From NCBI GenBank assembly GCA_963847675.1, contig CAWKAP010000002.1, forward strand, positions 310,001 through 374,000: a DNA stretch of 64,000 nucleotides. The letters run 5' to 3'. The stretch is from JADJWR01 sp963847675. Its GTDB lineage: Bacteria; Pseudomonadota; Gammaproteobacteria; Burkholderiales; Burkholderiaceae_F. The position numbers were made by a program, and so were the translations under genes. Below are positions 7,560 through 16,956 of the stretch, piece after piece. Under the pieces are notes generated by a model that saw only the letters and a list, made by a program, of their open reading frames with translations, did no database searches and had not been told where the DNA came from. Every line of letters starts with the position of its first letter. Within the stretch, counting starts at the first letter, position 1.

Positions 7560-8984
7560 TCAGATCGCCCGCGCGGTGCGGTCGAGATAGCCGCCGACAG
7601 CGTCTGCGGGCACCGGCGGACTGAACAGGAAGCCCTGCATGATGTGGCAGCCGAGCCGCCGCAGTTCGTTCATCTGGCGGACTTCCTCGACGCCTTCAGC
7701 CACCAGCCGCAGGCCCATCTTGCCGGCAATGCCGATGACGGCCGAGACGATCGAGTTGCTTGCCGCCGACCTGCCGACGTCGTGCACGAAGCTGCGGTCG
7801 ACCTTCAGCGCACGTACCGGCAGGCGGTGCAGGTAGCGCAGCGATGAATACTTGACACCGAAGTCGTCGATCGTCAGCGCCACGCCATGGCGGGCGAGTT
7901 CGGCGACCTGCGAAACGGCGCGCTCGTCGTCGAGCTGCTCGTGCTCGGTCAGCTCGAGCTCGAGCGACGACGGCGGCAGCGAATGGCGCTCGAGCGTCGT
8001 GGCCACCGTGCCGGCGAAGTCGTCGCGGCGGAAGTCCTGCGCCGCCAGATTGACGGCGACACGCAACTGGCCATGGCCGTGGGCTCGCCAGCGACGCAGG
8101 CTGTCGCACGCGCAGTCGAGCACTCGCACGTTGATGACATGAGCGAGCCCGGCTCGCTCGGCGGCCGGAAGAAAGGCGCCGGGCGCCAGCAGGCCGCGGC
8201 TCGGATGGCGCCAGCGCACCAGCGCCTCGAGCGTGTCGACACGCCCGGTGCCGAAGTTGTGAATCGGCTGATAGTGGACCTTGAATTCGCCGCGCAGCAG
8301 GCCATCTCGCAATTCGCGCCCGGTCGGCATGCCGCGCAGGTTCGCCATCGCAGGTGACAGCGATGACGACAGCGTCCCGGCATCCTGCGCGTCGGACTGG
8401 GCCGCAACGACGTCTACACCGGACTCCTTGGCACGGCGCAACGCTGCCCGGGACGCATACAGCAGCGCACGCACGTCGCGGCCGTGCGCCGAGCAGAGGG
8501 CAACGCCCGAGTGCGCCGAAACGGCCCGCGGCCGTTCGTTCAGCAGGAAAGGATCGCGCAGGGCGGCGAGAGCCTCGCGCGCCGCCCCCATCGCGCTGGC
8601 CGAGTCGAACATGTCGGCGAGCAGCACCGCAAACTCGTCGCCGCCCAGACGCGTGACCAGGTCCTCCGCGCGCAGCCGATCGGCGAGGCGCAGGCTCACC
8701 ATTTCGAGGAAGCGGTCGCCGATCGCAAAACCGTGCGTCTGGTTGATCGAATGGAAGCCGCTGATATCGACGATCAGCAGCGCGAGCGAGGATGACGAGC
8801 TGCTGGCGGCCTGCTGCAGCCGCTCGAAGAAGTCCGCCGGCGAAACAATGGCCGCATGGGATGGCGGCGCGGCAGGATCGTTGGCGACCTGGGCCGCCGT
8901 GCCACGGCCAATGGGGAGCGAACCGAGGCCCGGTGACGCTGTTGCGCGGAGACGACGCTGGGCCGGGGTGAGGAGCCCGCTCAT
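7560..8984 (-). CDS. GGDEF-EAL protein (cyclic di-GMP synthesis and breakdown)
   Basis: A 474-residue protein with a GGDEF domain (about residues 50-195) joined to an EAL domain (about 220-470), and no membrane segment. GGDEF is intact at 114-118, with an RAED inhibitory site exactly five residues before it (105-108). EAL is intact at 253-255, and ELELTE, IDDFG, LKVD and AEGVEE follow, so both activities look possible. The DDFG loop reads DDFGVKYSS instead of the usual DDFGTGYSS, which may lower phosphodiesterase activity. A low-complexity serine run (61-66) lies near the start of GGDEF. Gene stands alone with its own promoter region. Confidence 0.9.
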   Translation of the reverse strand: MSGLLTPAQRRLRATASPGLGSLPIGRGTAAQVANDPAAPPSHAAIVSPADFFERLQQAASSSSSSLALLIVDISGFHSINQTHGFAIGDRFLEMVSLRLADRLRAEDLVTRLGGDEFAVLLADMFDSASAMGAAREALAALRDPFLLNERPRAVSAHSGVALCSAHGRDVRALLYASRAALRRAKESGVDVVAAQSDAQDAGTLSSSLSPAMANLRGMPTGRELRDGLLRGEFKVHYQPIHNFGTGRVDTLEALVRWRHPSRGLLAPGAFLPAAERAGLAHVINVRVLDCACDSLRRWRAHGHGQLRVAVNLAAQDFRRDDFAGTVATTLERHSLPPSSLELELTEHEQLDDERAVSQVAELARHGVALTIDDFGVKYSSLRYLHRLPVRALKVDRSFVHDVGRSAASNSIVSAVIGIAGKMGLRLVAEGVEEVRQMNELRRLGCHIMQGFLFSPPVPADAVGGYLDRTARAI

Positions 8985-9042
8985 GCCCCGGCCGAGCGCG
9001 AAACGGTCATTGCAGTAATGCGTGTGGGCTAACCATCGACCT

Positions 9043-9071
9043 AAAGTAACGGATCGATATCAGCCTGTAAA
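9043..9071 (-). promoter_or_regulatory. Possible sigma-70 promoter for the GGDEF-EAL gene
   Basis: Read on the minus strand, TTTACA (9066-9071) is followed after 17 bases by TACTTT (9043-9048), about 60 bases before the start at 8984. The -10 match is weak. It lies in the most AT-rich part of the 303-base gap 8985-9287; I see no gene in the rest of that gap. Confidence 0.35.
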
Positions 9072-9287
9072 TCATTGATTGGTCGCATAACAGTAAGACG
9101 GTATGGCAGGTTTGCACGTCCCGCCAAGCCGTCCCTGAAAAGCGGCGTCCGGGTGGTCCATTGAAGGCAGGCACGCTGCAGCAAGTGATTGTGCGGCCGC
9201 GTCGCGCCGCGAAACCGGCCCCGCATCGCGGGCAGAACTGCGTCCGGCTGGCCTCATTCAGCGCTGGCGCAGCCCGGTGGAGGTTCG

Positions 9288-9596
9288 TCAGTCGCCGGTG
9301 GATCTGCCGAGCAAAGTGAAGTGCTCGACCTGCGGCGGCTGTGCGAAGAACGGACCCACGATCGCGCGCCACTCACCGAAGTCCGCCGAGCCGCGAAAGT
9401 CGACCGTGTGGTTCTCGAGCGTTTCCCAGAAGATCATCAGCAGGTAGCGCTCCGGCGTCTCGATGCCCTTGTTGACCTTGTAGCCGCGAAAGCCCTTCGC
9501 CTTGCTGATCACGGTGTCGACGCCGCGCACGATTGCTTCGTCGAAGGCGGACTGCTGGCCGGGCTGAATGCGGATGTCGGCGAGTTCGAGAATCAT
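9288..9596 (-). CDS. Antibiotic biosynthesis monooxygenase (ABM) family protein
   Basis: A 102-residue ferredoxin-like protein starting MILELADIRIQPGQ, with ISKAKGFRGYKVNKGIE and LLMIFWETLENHTVDFR, the conserved ABM pattern of a small dimeric enzyme. The C-terminal SADFGEWRAIVGPFF matches the common 'antibiotic biosynthesis monooxygenase' group of proteobacteria. ATG at 9596 is preceded by GGAG, which favours it over the longer open frame. It is divergent from the VOC gene at 9739 with a 142-base shared upstream region. Reaction unknown. Confidence 0.8.
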   Translation of the reverse strand: MILELADIRIQPGQQSAFDEAIVRGVDTVISKAKGFRGYKVNKGIETPERYLLMIFWETLENHTVDFRGSADFGEWRAIVGPFFAQPPQVEHFTLLGRSTGD

Positions 9597-9738
9597 CGGG
9601 CGCTCCGTTCCTGCGGTTGGGATACGGCATCGTACCGACTCGCGTGGACGGCATTGTTCCGTCGGATGCGCGCCTTTAGGATGCCCGCGCCACCGAACGT
9701 CGGCGGCGCGAGCTCCCACAACGACGAGGACTGCCTGC

Positions 9739-10134
9739 ATGGACACCTTCCAGACTCCCGGCGCGTTTTCGTGGAACGAACTGATGACCTCGGATCCCGA
9801 GGCGGCACTTGCTTTCTATACCGCGTTGCTCGGCTGGGGCACGCAGAAGATGCCAATGCCCGGCGGCGACTACCACGTCGTCAAGGTCGGCGACGTTTCG
9901 GTCGGTGGCGTGATGGCCATTCCGGCCGAGGCCAAGGCCGGCGGCATGCCGCCCAGCTGGGGCAGCTACGTGACGGTTGCCGACGTCGACGCCACCGCAC
10001 GCAAGGCGGTCGAGCTGGGCGGCAGGGTCGTGCACGGGCCGCAGGACATTCCCGGCGTCGGGAGGATGGCGGTGATCGTCGATCCGCAGGGCGCGGCGTT
10101 CAACGTGATTTCCTACTCTCAGCCTGCAGCCTGA
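9739..10134 (+). CDS. VOC-family (glyoxalase/bleomycin-resistance fold) protein
   Basis: A 131-residue vicinal-oxygen-chelate protein. It starts MDTFQTPGAFSWNELMTSD, the hallmark of a well-known VOC subgroup where the module opens with W-x-E-L, and continues with ALAFYTALLGWG, YVTVADVDATARKAVELGG and a C-terminal AVIVDPQGAAFNVI strand that supplies a metal-site position. Only one VOC half is present, so it should work as a dimer. Members include glyoxalases, dioxygenases and resistance proteins; nothing here decides which. Start ATG 9739. Confidence 0.85.
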   Translation: MDTFQTPGAFSWNELMTSDPEAALAFYTALLGWGTQKMPMPGGDYHVVKVGDVSVGGVMAIPAEAKAGGMPPSWGSYVTVADVDATARKAVELGGRVVHGPQDIPGVGRMAVIVDPQGAAFNVISYSQPAA

Positions 10135-10199
10135 CCGGCGGGCGAACGGCGCGGCACCCGAGCGGGCGCCTACACTGACCGCGGTCCTGATGTCGCCCC

Positions 10200-11138
10200 G
10201 TGTCCACGTTCCTGCAGCAACTCGAGGTCTCCGCGCCGCTGTTCGTGCTGGTGCTGGCGGGATACCTCCTCGCCGCCTCCGGCCGCTGGCCGAAGAGCGT
10301 CAGCGACGCACTCGCCAGGTTCGTCTTTGCGGCCGCGGTGCCGGCCCTGCTGTTCCGCCTGATGAGCGATATGTCGAGGCTGCCGCCCGTCGATGCGCGG
10401 CTGCTGATCGCGTTTTTCGGCGGTTGCCTGATCGTGTTCGTGCTCGGTCGTCTGATCGGGCTGTGGCTGTTCGGGCTGAACGGCGTGCAGCAGTCGGTGT
10501 TCGCCCTCGGCGGCATCTTCGCCAACAACGTTCTGCTTGGCGTGCCGATCGCCCGCGCTTCGCTCGGCGAGGCGGCGATGCCGTCGGTAGCGCTGGTGCT
10601 CGTCTTCAATTCGCTCACGCTGTGGACGCTGGTGACCGTCTCGGTCGAGTGGGCGCGACACGGCGAACTCTCGGTCAGGGGTTTCGGCAGCACGCTTCGC
10701 GGCGTTCTGACCAATCCGGTCGTCGCTTCGGTCCTCGCCGGCGCCGCCTTCGGGCTGACCGGCCTGCGGTTGCCGGCGCTGATCGACAGGCCGCTCGAAC
10801 TGGTCGGCCAATCGGCGATTCCCCTGTCGCTGATCGTGCTCGGCATGGGACTGGCGGAGTACGGGCTCCGCGATGGCTGGCGCGAGGCGCTCGGCATCAC
10901 GGGAATGAAGCTGCTCGTACAGCCGTTCGCCGTGTGGGCGCTGGCCTGGCTGCTGGACCTGCCGCCGACCGAGACGCAGGCCGTGGTGCTGATGGCCGCG
11001 CTGGCGGTAGGCATCAACGTCTACCTGATGGCGCGCGAATTCGACACCATGCAGGCGCCGGTGGCCACCAGCCTGGTGCTGTCGACCGCGCTGTCCGCGA
11101 TCACCGTGCCGCTGGCACTCGCGCTGGTGACGCAATGA
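10200..11138 (+). CDS. AEC-family transporter (auxin efflux carrier type)
   Basis: A 312-residue inner-membrane carrier with about ten hydrophobic segments in two five-helix repeats, typical of the AEC/PIN-like family that moves organic acids such as malate or malonate. Family motifs visible are PALLFRLMSD in helix 2, the broken helix region GGIFANNVLLGVPIA near residue 105, and MAALAVGINVYLMA in the C-terminal repeat. The start is GTG 10200; no strong ribosome site is evident. Substrate cannot be given. The D-2-hydroxyacid dehydrogenase gene follows after 133 bases on the same strand and might share substrates. Confidence 0.85.
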   Translation: MSTFLQQLEVSAPLFVLVLAGYLLAASGRWPKSVSDALARFVFAAAVPALLFRLMSDMSRLPPVDARLLIAFFGGCLIVFVLGRLIGLWLFGLNGVQQSVFALGGIFANNVLLGVPIARASLGEAAMPSVALVLVFNSLTLWTLVTVSVEWARHGELSVRGFGSTLRGVLTNPVVASVLAGAAFGLTGLRLPALIDRPLELVGQSAIPLSLIVLGMGLAEYGLRDGWREALGITGMKLLVQPFAVWALAWLLDLPPTETQAVVLMAALAVGINVYLMAREFDTMQAPVATSLVLSTALSAITVPLALALVTQ

Positions 11139-11271
11139 CCGGCCCGGGGGACCGTGCCGTTACGGGCGGCGGCGCCTCGTCCGGCGCTACGCTGTCGCCA
11201 CCTGCCATGACCGCCTTGACGGTGAATTCGATGAAGGCACGTCCTCAACCCGGCGCCGTCCGGCCTGGCCG

Positions 11272-12246
11272 ATGAGCGCCGACCGCCCGACCATCGTCGT
11301 GCTCGACGACTACGAGCGCGCGCTGCGCCGCCTGGCCGACTGGTCGGAGATCGATCGCCTTGCCGAAGTGCGCCTGTTCCACGAGCCCCTGCGCGGCGAC
11401 GTGTTGCACGCGGCGCTGGCGCACGCCGATGCGATCGTGCTGATGCGCGACCGCACGCCGATGCGCGCCGAACTGATCGCGCGCCTGCCGAACCTGCGGC
11501 TGGTCGTGTTCACGGGATCGCGCAATGCCGCGCTCGATACGGCGGCGCTGGCCGCGCGGGGGATCCCCGTGTGCCACACCGAGTGGGGCCCCTCCAAGGA
11601 CACCACCTGCGAGCTGACGTGGGGGCTGATCCTCGCCGCTGCGAAACGACTCGAGGCGCAGTTCAGGCTGATCCGCGACGGCGACTGGCGCGATACCGGA
11701 CCGCTCGGCAGCATGCTGGCCGGCGAGCGACTCGGGCTGATCGGGCTCGGTGAAATCGGCAAGCGGGTGGCGCGCGTCGGCAACGCATTCGGCATGCAGG
11801 TGGCGGCCTGGAGCCCGCATATGACGGCGGAGCGCGCCGCGGCATGCGGTGCCGCGGCGGTCTCGCTCGACGAACTGATCGCCAGCTCGAAGGTGGTGAG
11901 CCTGCATCTGGTGCCGTCAGCGGCGACCAGCCACCTCATCAATGCCCCACGGCTGGCGTCGATGCGGCGCGACGCGCTGCTCGTCAACACGTCGCGCTCG
12001 GCGCTGATCGACATGGCCGCGCTGGCAAATGCACTGCACGAGGGACACCCGGCGATGGCCGCGCTCGACGTCTTCGACGAAGAGCCGCTGCCGGCCGATC
12101 ATCCGCTGCGCCGCATGCCGAACGTGGTGTTGACGCCCCACCTCGGCTTCGTCGCGCAGCCGGTGTTCGAGCGGTTCGCCAGCGGCGTGGTCGAATGTCT
12201 CACCGCCTGGCTGCGCGGCGAGCCGCTCATGCGGCAACTGTCCTGA
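11272..12246 (+). CDS. D-2-hydroxyacid dehydrogenase (NAD-dependent)
   Basis: A 324-residue enzyme of the D-isomer-specific 2-hydroxyacid dehydrogenase family, oxidising a 2-hydroxy acid or reducing a 2-keto acid. The dinucleotide site GLIGLGEIGKR is at 155-165. The catalytic triad is present as R242 (NTSRS), E271 (DEEPL) and H290 (TPHLG). Segment SKDTTCELTWGLIL is typical of a subgroup that resembles phosphoglycerate dehydrogenase but lacks its regulatory domain. Substrate unknown. It ends close to a strong GC hairpin before the convergent dodecin gene. Confidence 0.88.
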   Translation: MSADRPTIVVLDDYERALRRLADWSEIDRLAEVRLFHEPLRGDVLHAALAHADAIVLMRDRTPMRAELIARLPNLRLVVFTGSRNAALDTAALAARGIPVCHTEWGPSKDTTCELTWGLILAAAKRLEAQFRLIRDGDWRDTGPLGSMLAGERLGLIGLGEIGKRVARVGNAFGMQVAAWSPHMTAERAAACGAAAVSLDELIASSKVVSLHLVPSAATSHLINAPRLASMRRDALLVNTSRSALIDMAALANALHEGHPAMAALDVFDEEPLPADHPLRRMPNVVLTPHLGFVAQPVFERFASGVVECLTAWLRGEPLMRQLS

Positions 12247-12256
12247 TCGGTTGACC

Positions 12257-12275
12257 GGCCGGCCCGCGGCCGGCC
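12257..12275. terminator. GC hairpin between convergent genes
   Basis: GGCCGGCC (12257-12264), loop CGC, GGCCGGCC (12268-12275), located between the ends of the hydroxyacid dehydrogenase (12246) and dodecin (12304) genes. Very stable but with no T run, so a two-way terminator role is plausible, not proven. Confidence 0.45.
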
Positions 12276-12303
12276 GCGCGGCGCGCCGCCGGGTTCGTGC
12301 GCC

Positions 12304-12513
12304 TCAGTCGTCGAGCGTGAAGCCGATCTTGATCGTCACCTGCCAGCTCGACACCGCGCCGGCGTCGATGCCGCCGCGGACCTCGATCACTTCGAACCAG
12401 CGCAGATTGTGCACGGTCTTGCCGGCCCGCGAGATCGCGTTCCTGATCGCATCGTCGACACCCACAGACGAGGTACCGGTCATTTCGAGCAGCTTGTAGA
12501 CGTGGTTGGTCAT
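12304..12513 (-). CDS. Dodecin-family flavin-binding protein
   Basis: A 69-residue dodecin, which forms hollow dodecamers that store FMN, riboflavin or CoA. The whole family pattern is visible: HVYKLLEMTGTSSVGVDDAI, the flavin-stacking tryptophan in NLRWFEVIE, and QVTIKIGFTLDD at the end. I chose ATG at 12513 because AGGGGG lies eight to nine bases upstream; a second ATG three codons earlier would abut that ribosome site. Same strand and 152 bases downstream of the universal stress gene. Confidence 0.92.
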   Translation of the reverse strand: MTNHVYKLLEMTGTSSVGVDDAIRNAISRAGKTVHNLRWFEVIEVRGGIDAGAVSSWQVTIKIGFTLDD

Positions 12514-12665
12514 CGCACGCATCCCCCTTTGTATTCAACTCCTCGCAAGTGAGCTGGCCGGGTGCCCACCAGGCACACGGCCGCGCCCAGGGTCAGCGAT
12601 ACCGGACCGCGAGGCGCCTGCGCCGCATGAGCGGCGACGGGACACTGCCCGCACGAGCGGGCCGT

Positions 12666-13091
12666 TCAGCCACGCACGACCATGACGGAGCAGGCCGCAT
12701 GCCTGACAACATGGGCGGCGTTGGCGCCGAGCACGTAGTCGCGGATCGCCGGCTTGTGCGAGGCCATCACGATCACGTCGGCGCCGACCTTCTCTGCGGT
12801 AGCGATGATCTCGCGGTGAATGCTGCCCTGGCAAACGATCGAATCGACGGCCGCTCCGGCCGGAACATGTTTTCCTACCCACGCACTCAACTCGGACTTG
12901 GCATGCGCAAGCAGCCGCGCGTTGGCGTCTTCAGGGAAGAAGCTGGCCACCTGCATGTTGACCTCGGCGGCCACGGTAACGACGTGCAGCTTCCCGGATG
13001 ACGCCTTGCACAGCTCCAGCGCGACCGGCAGTGAGCGGGCCCAGCTGGTGGGCTCCGTCAGGTCGATGGTCAACAGCACGTTCTTGAACAT
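12666..13091 (-). CDS. Universal stress protein (UspA family), TRAP-associated
   Basis: A 141-residue single-domain UspA protein (MFKNVLLTIDLTEPTSW start, DVIVMASHKPAIRDYVLG middle, HAACSVMVVRG end). The classical ATP loop G-x2-G-x9-G-S/T is altered: HKPAIRDY replaces the first glycines, while LGANAAHVV keeps the second part. The gene begins 25 bases after the fused TRAP permease stop. Universal stress proteins encoded with TRAP carriers are known (TeaD with TeaABC in Halomonas), where they act as regulators of uptake. A similar role here is inferred. Confidence 0.9.
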   Translation of the reverse strand: MFKNVLLTIDLTEPTSWARSLPVALELCKASSGKLHVVTVAAEVNMQVASFFPEDANARLLAHAKSELSAWVGKHVPAGAAVDSIVCQGSIHREIIATAEKVGADVIVMASHKPAIRDYVLGANAAHVVRHAACSVMVVRG

Positions 13092-13116
13092 TGCTCCTCC
13101 GTCCGAGAATGGCGGC

Positions 13117-15709
13117 CTAGGCGGCCGCCGGAACCTGTCGTCTTGCCCTGCCCCGCTGCAACAGCACGATCAACCCGAGCAGCGCAAGCGCCGGGATGAA
13201 CATCCACTCCTTGGCCGGACGTTCGACGGGCAGTTCGACGCCGGTGACCTTGAAGCCGGCCTCGAGACCGAGCTTGGCGGCCACGCTGCCGAAGGCCACC
13301 GGTCCGACGCTCACTTCCTCACCGAGCATCATCAGCGAGAACCCGGCCGCGCGCAGCCGTTCGCGCGCCGGCGCCTTCGGGCCGAGCGGCACCAGCACTC
13401 CCTTGCTGAACTGGTCTCCCTCGATCGTCTCGCCCTCGACCCACATGCGCAGGCTGGCGTTGGCCGGCTTGTCCTCGATGATCTTCGTCAGCGCGGTCGG
13501 CGACGTGTGTTCGAACGGGGGATAGATCATGTCCCACCAGAACCCGGGGCGGAACAGCGTGAATGTGACGAGGAACAGCGCCACTGTCTCGTACCAGCGG
13601 CTCCTGACGAGGAAATAGCCCTGGGTGGCCGCCGCAAACACCAGCATGGCAACGGTGGCGCTCACCACCGTCACCACGAGGTGGAACCAGCCGGCGATGC
13701 CGATCATCAGCAGCTGCGTGTTGAAGATGAACAGGAACGGCAGGATCGCCGTGCGCATGCTGTAGAAAAACGCAGTGATTCCTGTCCTGATCGGGTCGGT
13801 GCGGGCGATCGCGGCAGCGGCGAACGAGGCGAGCCCCACCGGAGGCGTGACGTCGGCCATCAGCCCGAAATAGAACACGAACATGTGCACGGCAATCAGC
13901 GGCACCAGCAGGCCGCTCTGTGCGCCGAGCTCGACCACCACCGGCGCCATCAAAGTGGAAACGACGATGTAGTTGGCGGTGGTTGGCAGCCCCATGCCGA
14001 GGATCAGGCTGATCAGCGCCACCAGCAGCAGCATCACCATCAGGTTGCCGCCGGAGATCAGTTCGACCAGCTCGGTCATCACCAGTCCGATACCGGTCAG
14101 CGACACCGTGCCGACGATGATGCCGGCCGCCGCCGTGGCCACGCCGATGCCGATCATGTTGCGGGCGCCGGTGACCAGGCCGTCGAGCAGCTCGGACAAT
14201 CCCAGGCGCACGGCCGCGCCGAATCCGCCGTGGCCGCGGAAGAACGCGAACAGCGGCCGCTGTGTGACCAGGATGAAGATCATGAACATCGTCGCCCAGA
14301 ACGCCGACAGACCCGGCGACAGCTGCTCGACCATCAGGCACCAGATCAGCACGACCACCGACAGCAGGTAATGCAGGCCGCTCTTGAGCGTCGGCCCGGT
14401 TTCCGGCAGCTCGAAAACCGGCGCTTCGGGGTCGTCGAGTTCGAGTTCCGGCTGGCGCGAACCGAACCACACCAGTCCGACGTAAACGACGACCAGCAGC
14501 GCAACAATCAGGTTGAACGCGGCGTCCGGGAAGACCTCCTTGATCCAGCCGATGCCGTAGTAAACGACACCGGAGAGCACGATGAACCCGGCCACCGTCA
14601 TCACGAACGCGAGCAGCCGCTGCGTGTGCGTGCCCTGGCTGCGCCTCGGCAGCCCCTGCAGGTTCGCCTTGAGCGCCTCGAGATGCACGATGTAGAAGAG
14701 CGCGATGTACGAGATGACCGCCGGCAGGAAAGCGTGCTTGATCACCTGCGTGTACGGAATGCCGACGTACTCGACCATCAGGAACGCCGCCGCGCCCATC
14801 ACCGGCGGCATGATCTGGCCGTTGACCGAGCTCGACACCTCGACCGCGCCGGCCTGGTCGGGCCGGTAGCCGACGCGCTTCATCAGCGGGATCGTGAAGG
14901 TGCCGGTCGTAACCACGTTGGCGATCGACGAGCCGGAGATGATGCCGGTGGCCGCCGACGAGACGACCGCCGCCTTGGCCGGCCCGCCGCGCATGTGGCC
15001 GAGCAGCGCGAAGGCCGACTTGATGAAGTAGTTGCCGGCGCCGGCCTTGTCGAGCAGCGACCCGAACAGCACGAACAGGAAGATGAAGCTGGTCGACACG
15101 CCGAGCGCGATTCCGAAAACGCCCTCGGTCGTCAGCCAGTAGTGCGACGTGGCCTTGGCCAGCGACGCGCCGTGGTGCGCGATCATGTCCGGCATGTACT
15201 GGCCGGCAAAGGTGTAGATCAGGAAGACGCTGGCCACGATCACCATCGGCAGGCCGAGCGCGCGCCGCGTTGCCTCCAGCAGCAGCAGCATGCCGGCGAC
15301 CGCGACGTAAATATCCATCGTCGTCGGCTGTCCCGGCCGCGATGCCAGCTGTTCGTAGAAGAGGAACAGGTAGGCGGCGCAGAAGGCCCCGGCGAGCGCA
15401 AACGCCCAGTCCTGCAGTGGCACGTGCGCGCGCGGCGAGTGCTTGAACGCCGGATAGGCGGTGTAGGAGAGAAACATCGCGAACGCCAGGTGAATGGCGC
15501 GCGCCTCGGTGTCGTTCAGGACGAAAATGCCGAGCGCAAACGGCAGCGGGCACGCGTACCAGAGCTGGAACACCGACCACGCCAGCGCCACGCAGCATCA
15601 GCACCGTCGCGACGAGCCCGGTCGGCTTGCGTCCGCCGGTGTCGGACTCGGCGACCATCTGCTGCAGCTTGTCGCGCTCGACGCCCTCGCCCTCTTTGCT
15701 GCGGCTCAT
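13117..15709 (-). CDS. TRAP transporter fused permease (DctQM), TAXI type (one frameshift)
   Basis: Fused small and large TRAP permease of the TAXI subgroup, about 863 residues after repair. Many membrane helices are clear, along with core motifs SSAATGIISGSSIANVVTTG, SSSVNGQIMPPVMGAAAF, GMGLPTTANYIV and VTPPVGLASFAAAAIA. A hydrophilic C-terminal domain (DUF3394-like, containing GLEAGFKVTGVELPVERPAKEW) follows. The frame shifts near 15,595, where CTGCGTGGCG has one extra C, joining MSRSKEGEGVERDKLQQM to VALAWSVFQLWYA. It takes substrate from the TAXI binding protein encoded just upstream. Confidence 0.87.
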
Positions 15710-15780
15710 TCTTTGCTCCCCCTGCGGCGCTTTCGCGGCCGTTATGGCGGCGATGTTCCGCCGCAGCCGGTGCCAAAGTC

Positions 15781-15809
15781 AAACAGGCCGGGTTTTCCCC
15801 GGCCTGTTT
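15781..15809 (-). terminator. Intercistronic hairpin between TAXI binding protein and TRAP permease
   Basis: Perfect 12-base arms, AAACAGGCCGGG (15781-15792) and CCCGGCCTGTTT (15798-15809), with a five-base loop. On the minus strand the stem ends in TTT, followed by GACTTT, so it is a fair intrinsic terminator or attenuator. It sits 39 bases after the binding-protein stop and 72 bases before the permease start. It could let part of the mRNA end here, giving more binding protein than permease. Confidence 0.7.
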
Positions 15810-15847
15810 GTCCAATCGACGCGTATGAAATCAAAAGTGCAGCCGGA

Positions 15848-16822
15848 CTACATCCAGCCCTTTTCCTTGTAGTACTTGGCCGCGCCGTCATGCAGCGGCG
15901 CCGACAGGCCGTCCTTGACCATCTTCTTCGGGTCGAGGTTGCCGAAGGCAGGGTGCAGCTTCTTGAACTCGTCGAAGTTCTCGAACACGGCCTTGACCAC
16001 GGCGTAGACCACGTCCGCAGGCACTTTGCTCGAGCTGACGAACGTCGCCAGCACGCCGTAGGTCTGCGTCGGGTTGGGGTTGTTCGCGTACAGGCCGCCC
16101 GGAATGGTCGCGTAGGCGTAGTAGGAATTGGCCTTGACGAGCTTGTCGACCGCCGGGCCGGTCAGCGACACGAGCTTGGCGCCGCAGGTCGTGGTCGGAT
16201 CCTGGATGTTGGCCGAGGGATGGCCGACGCCGTAGAAGAAACCGTCGATCTTGTTGTCGCACAGCGCCGGGCCGTGCTCGTCGGCCTTCAGCTCCGAGGC
16301 AAGCGAGAAGTCGCTCGTCTTCCAGCCCATTGCATTGAGCAGTTCCTCCATCGAGGCGCGCGTGCCGGAACCCGGATTGCCGATGTTGAACCGCTTGCCC
16401 TTGAAGTCCTCGAACTTCGAAATGTTCGCTTCCTTGCGCGCCACGACCGTGAACGGTTCGGGATGCAGCGAGAACAGCGCGCGGAGCTCGCCGAACGGGC
16501 CGGCGTCCTTGAACACCGCCGTGCCCTTGGCCGCGTGGAACTGCCAGTCGGACTGCGCCACGCCCATGTCGAGCTCACCGGCCCGGATCGTGTTGATGTT
16601 GTATACGGAGCCGCCGGTGGACTCGACCGAGCAACGGATGCCGTGCGTCTTGCGGTCCTTGTTGACCAGCCTGCAGATGGCGCCACCGGCCGCGTAGTAG
16701 ACGCCGGTGACACCGCCGGTGCCGATGGTGACGAACTTCTGCTGTGCCGCAGCGGGCAATGGCGCGGCCGCGATGAAGGTGGCGGCGAGCGCCGCGGTGC
16801 ATAGGGACAATTTCAGTCGCAT
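15848..16822 (-). CDS. TAXI-family TRAP transporter solute-binding protein
   Basis: A 324-residue periplasmic protein with a clear signal peptide (MRLKLSLCTAALAATFIAAA, cut likely after PLPAAA near residue 26). The TAXI signature KFVTIGTGGVTGVYYAAGGA follows, then CSVESTGGSVYNINTI, GNPGSGTRASMEELL and DGFFYGVGHPS. TAXI proteins bind amino or dicarboxylic acids such as glutamate. ATG 16822 has a good ribosome site (GGAGATCAGG). It is encoded between an aminotransferase gene and the fused permease, all on the minus strand. Confidence 0.92.
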   Translation of the reverse strand: MRLKLSLCTAALAATFIAAAPLPAAAQQKFVTIGTGGVTGVYYAAGGAICRLVNKDRKTHGIRCSVESTGGSVYNINTIRAGELDMGVAQSDWQFHAAKGTAVFKDAGPFGELRALFSLHPEPFTVVARKEANISKFEDFKGKRFNIGNPGSGTRASMEELLNAMGWKTSDFSLASELKADEHGPALCDNKIDGFFYGVGHPSANIQDPTTTCGAKLVSLTGPAVDKLVKANSYYAYATIPGGLYANNPNPTQTYGVLATFVSSSKVPADVVYAVVKAVFENFDEFKKLHPAFGNLDPKKMVKDGLSAPLHDGAAKYYKEKGWM

Positions 16823-16956
16823 CCTGATCTCCTCTTGTGGGTTGAACCTTGCTGCCGAAAACGGATGGTTGAACCGCTGACTATGACCGCCAAGGCCTGT
16901 CGCCGCAACGCGGTCAGCTCGTATGCATTCCTGCGTAGACGAAACGCTACTCCAGA

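Noticed and set aside
9007..9372. Minus-strand open frame with a CPRCGAGF stretch that resembles half of a zinc ribbon
   Set aside because: It overlaps the end of the ABM gene, has only a chance-like Cys pair and CC, no ribosome site, and runs through the AT-rich promoter area of the GGDEF-EAL gene.
12820..15828. A 1002-codon plus-strand open frame opposite the TRAP permease and stress protein genes
   Set aside because: It is rich in His, Gln, Arg and Asp, as antisense frames of GC-rich genes are, and shows no known domain. The minus strand carries recognised genes with conserved motifs.
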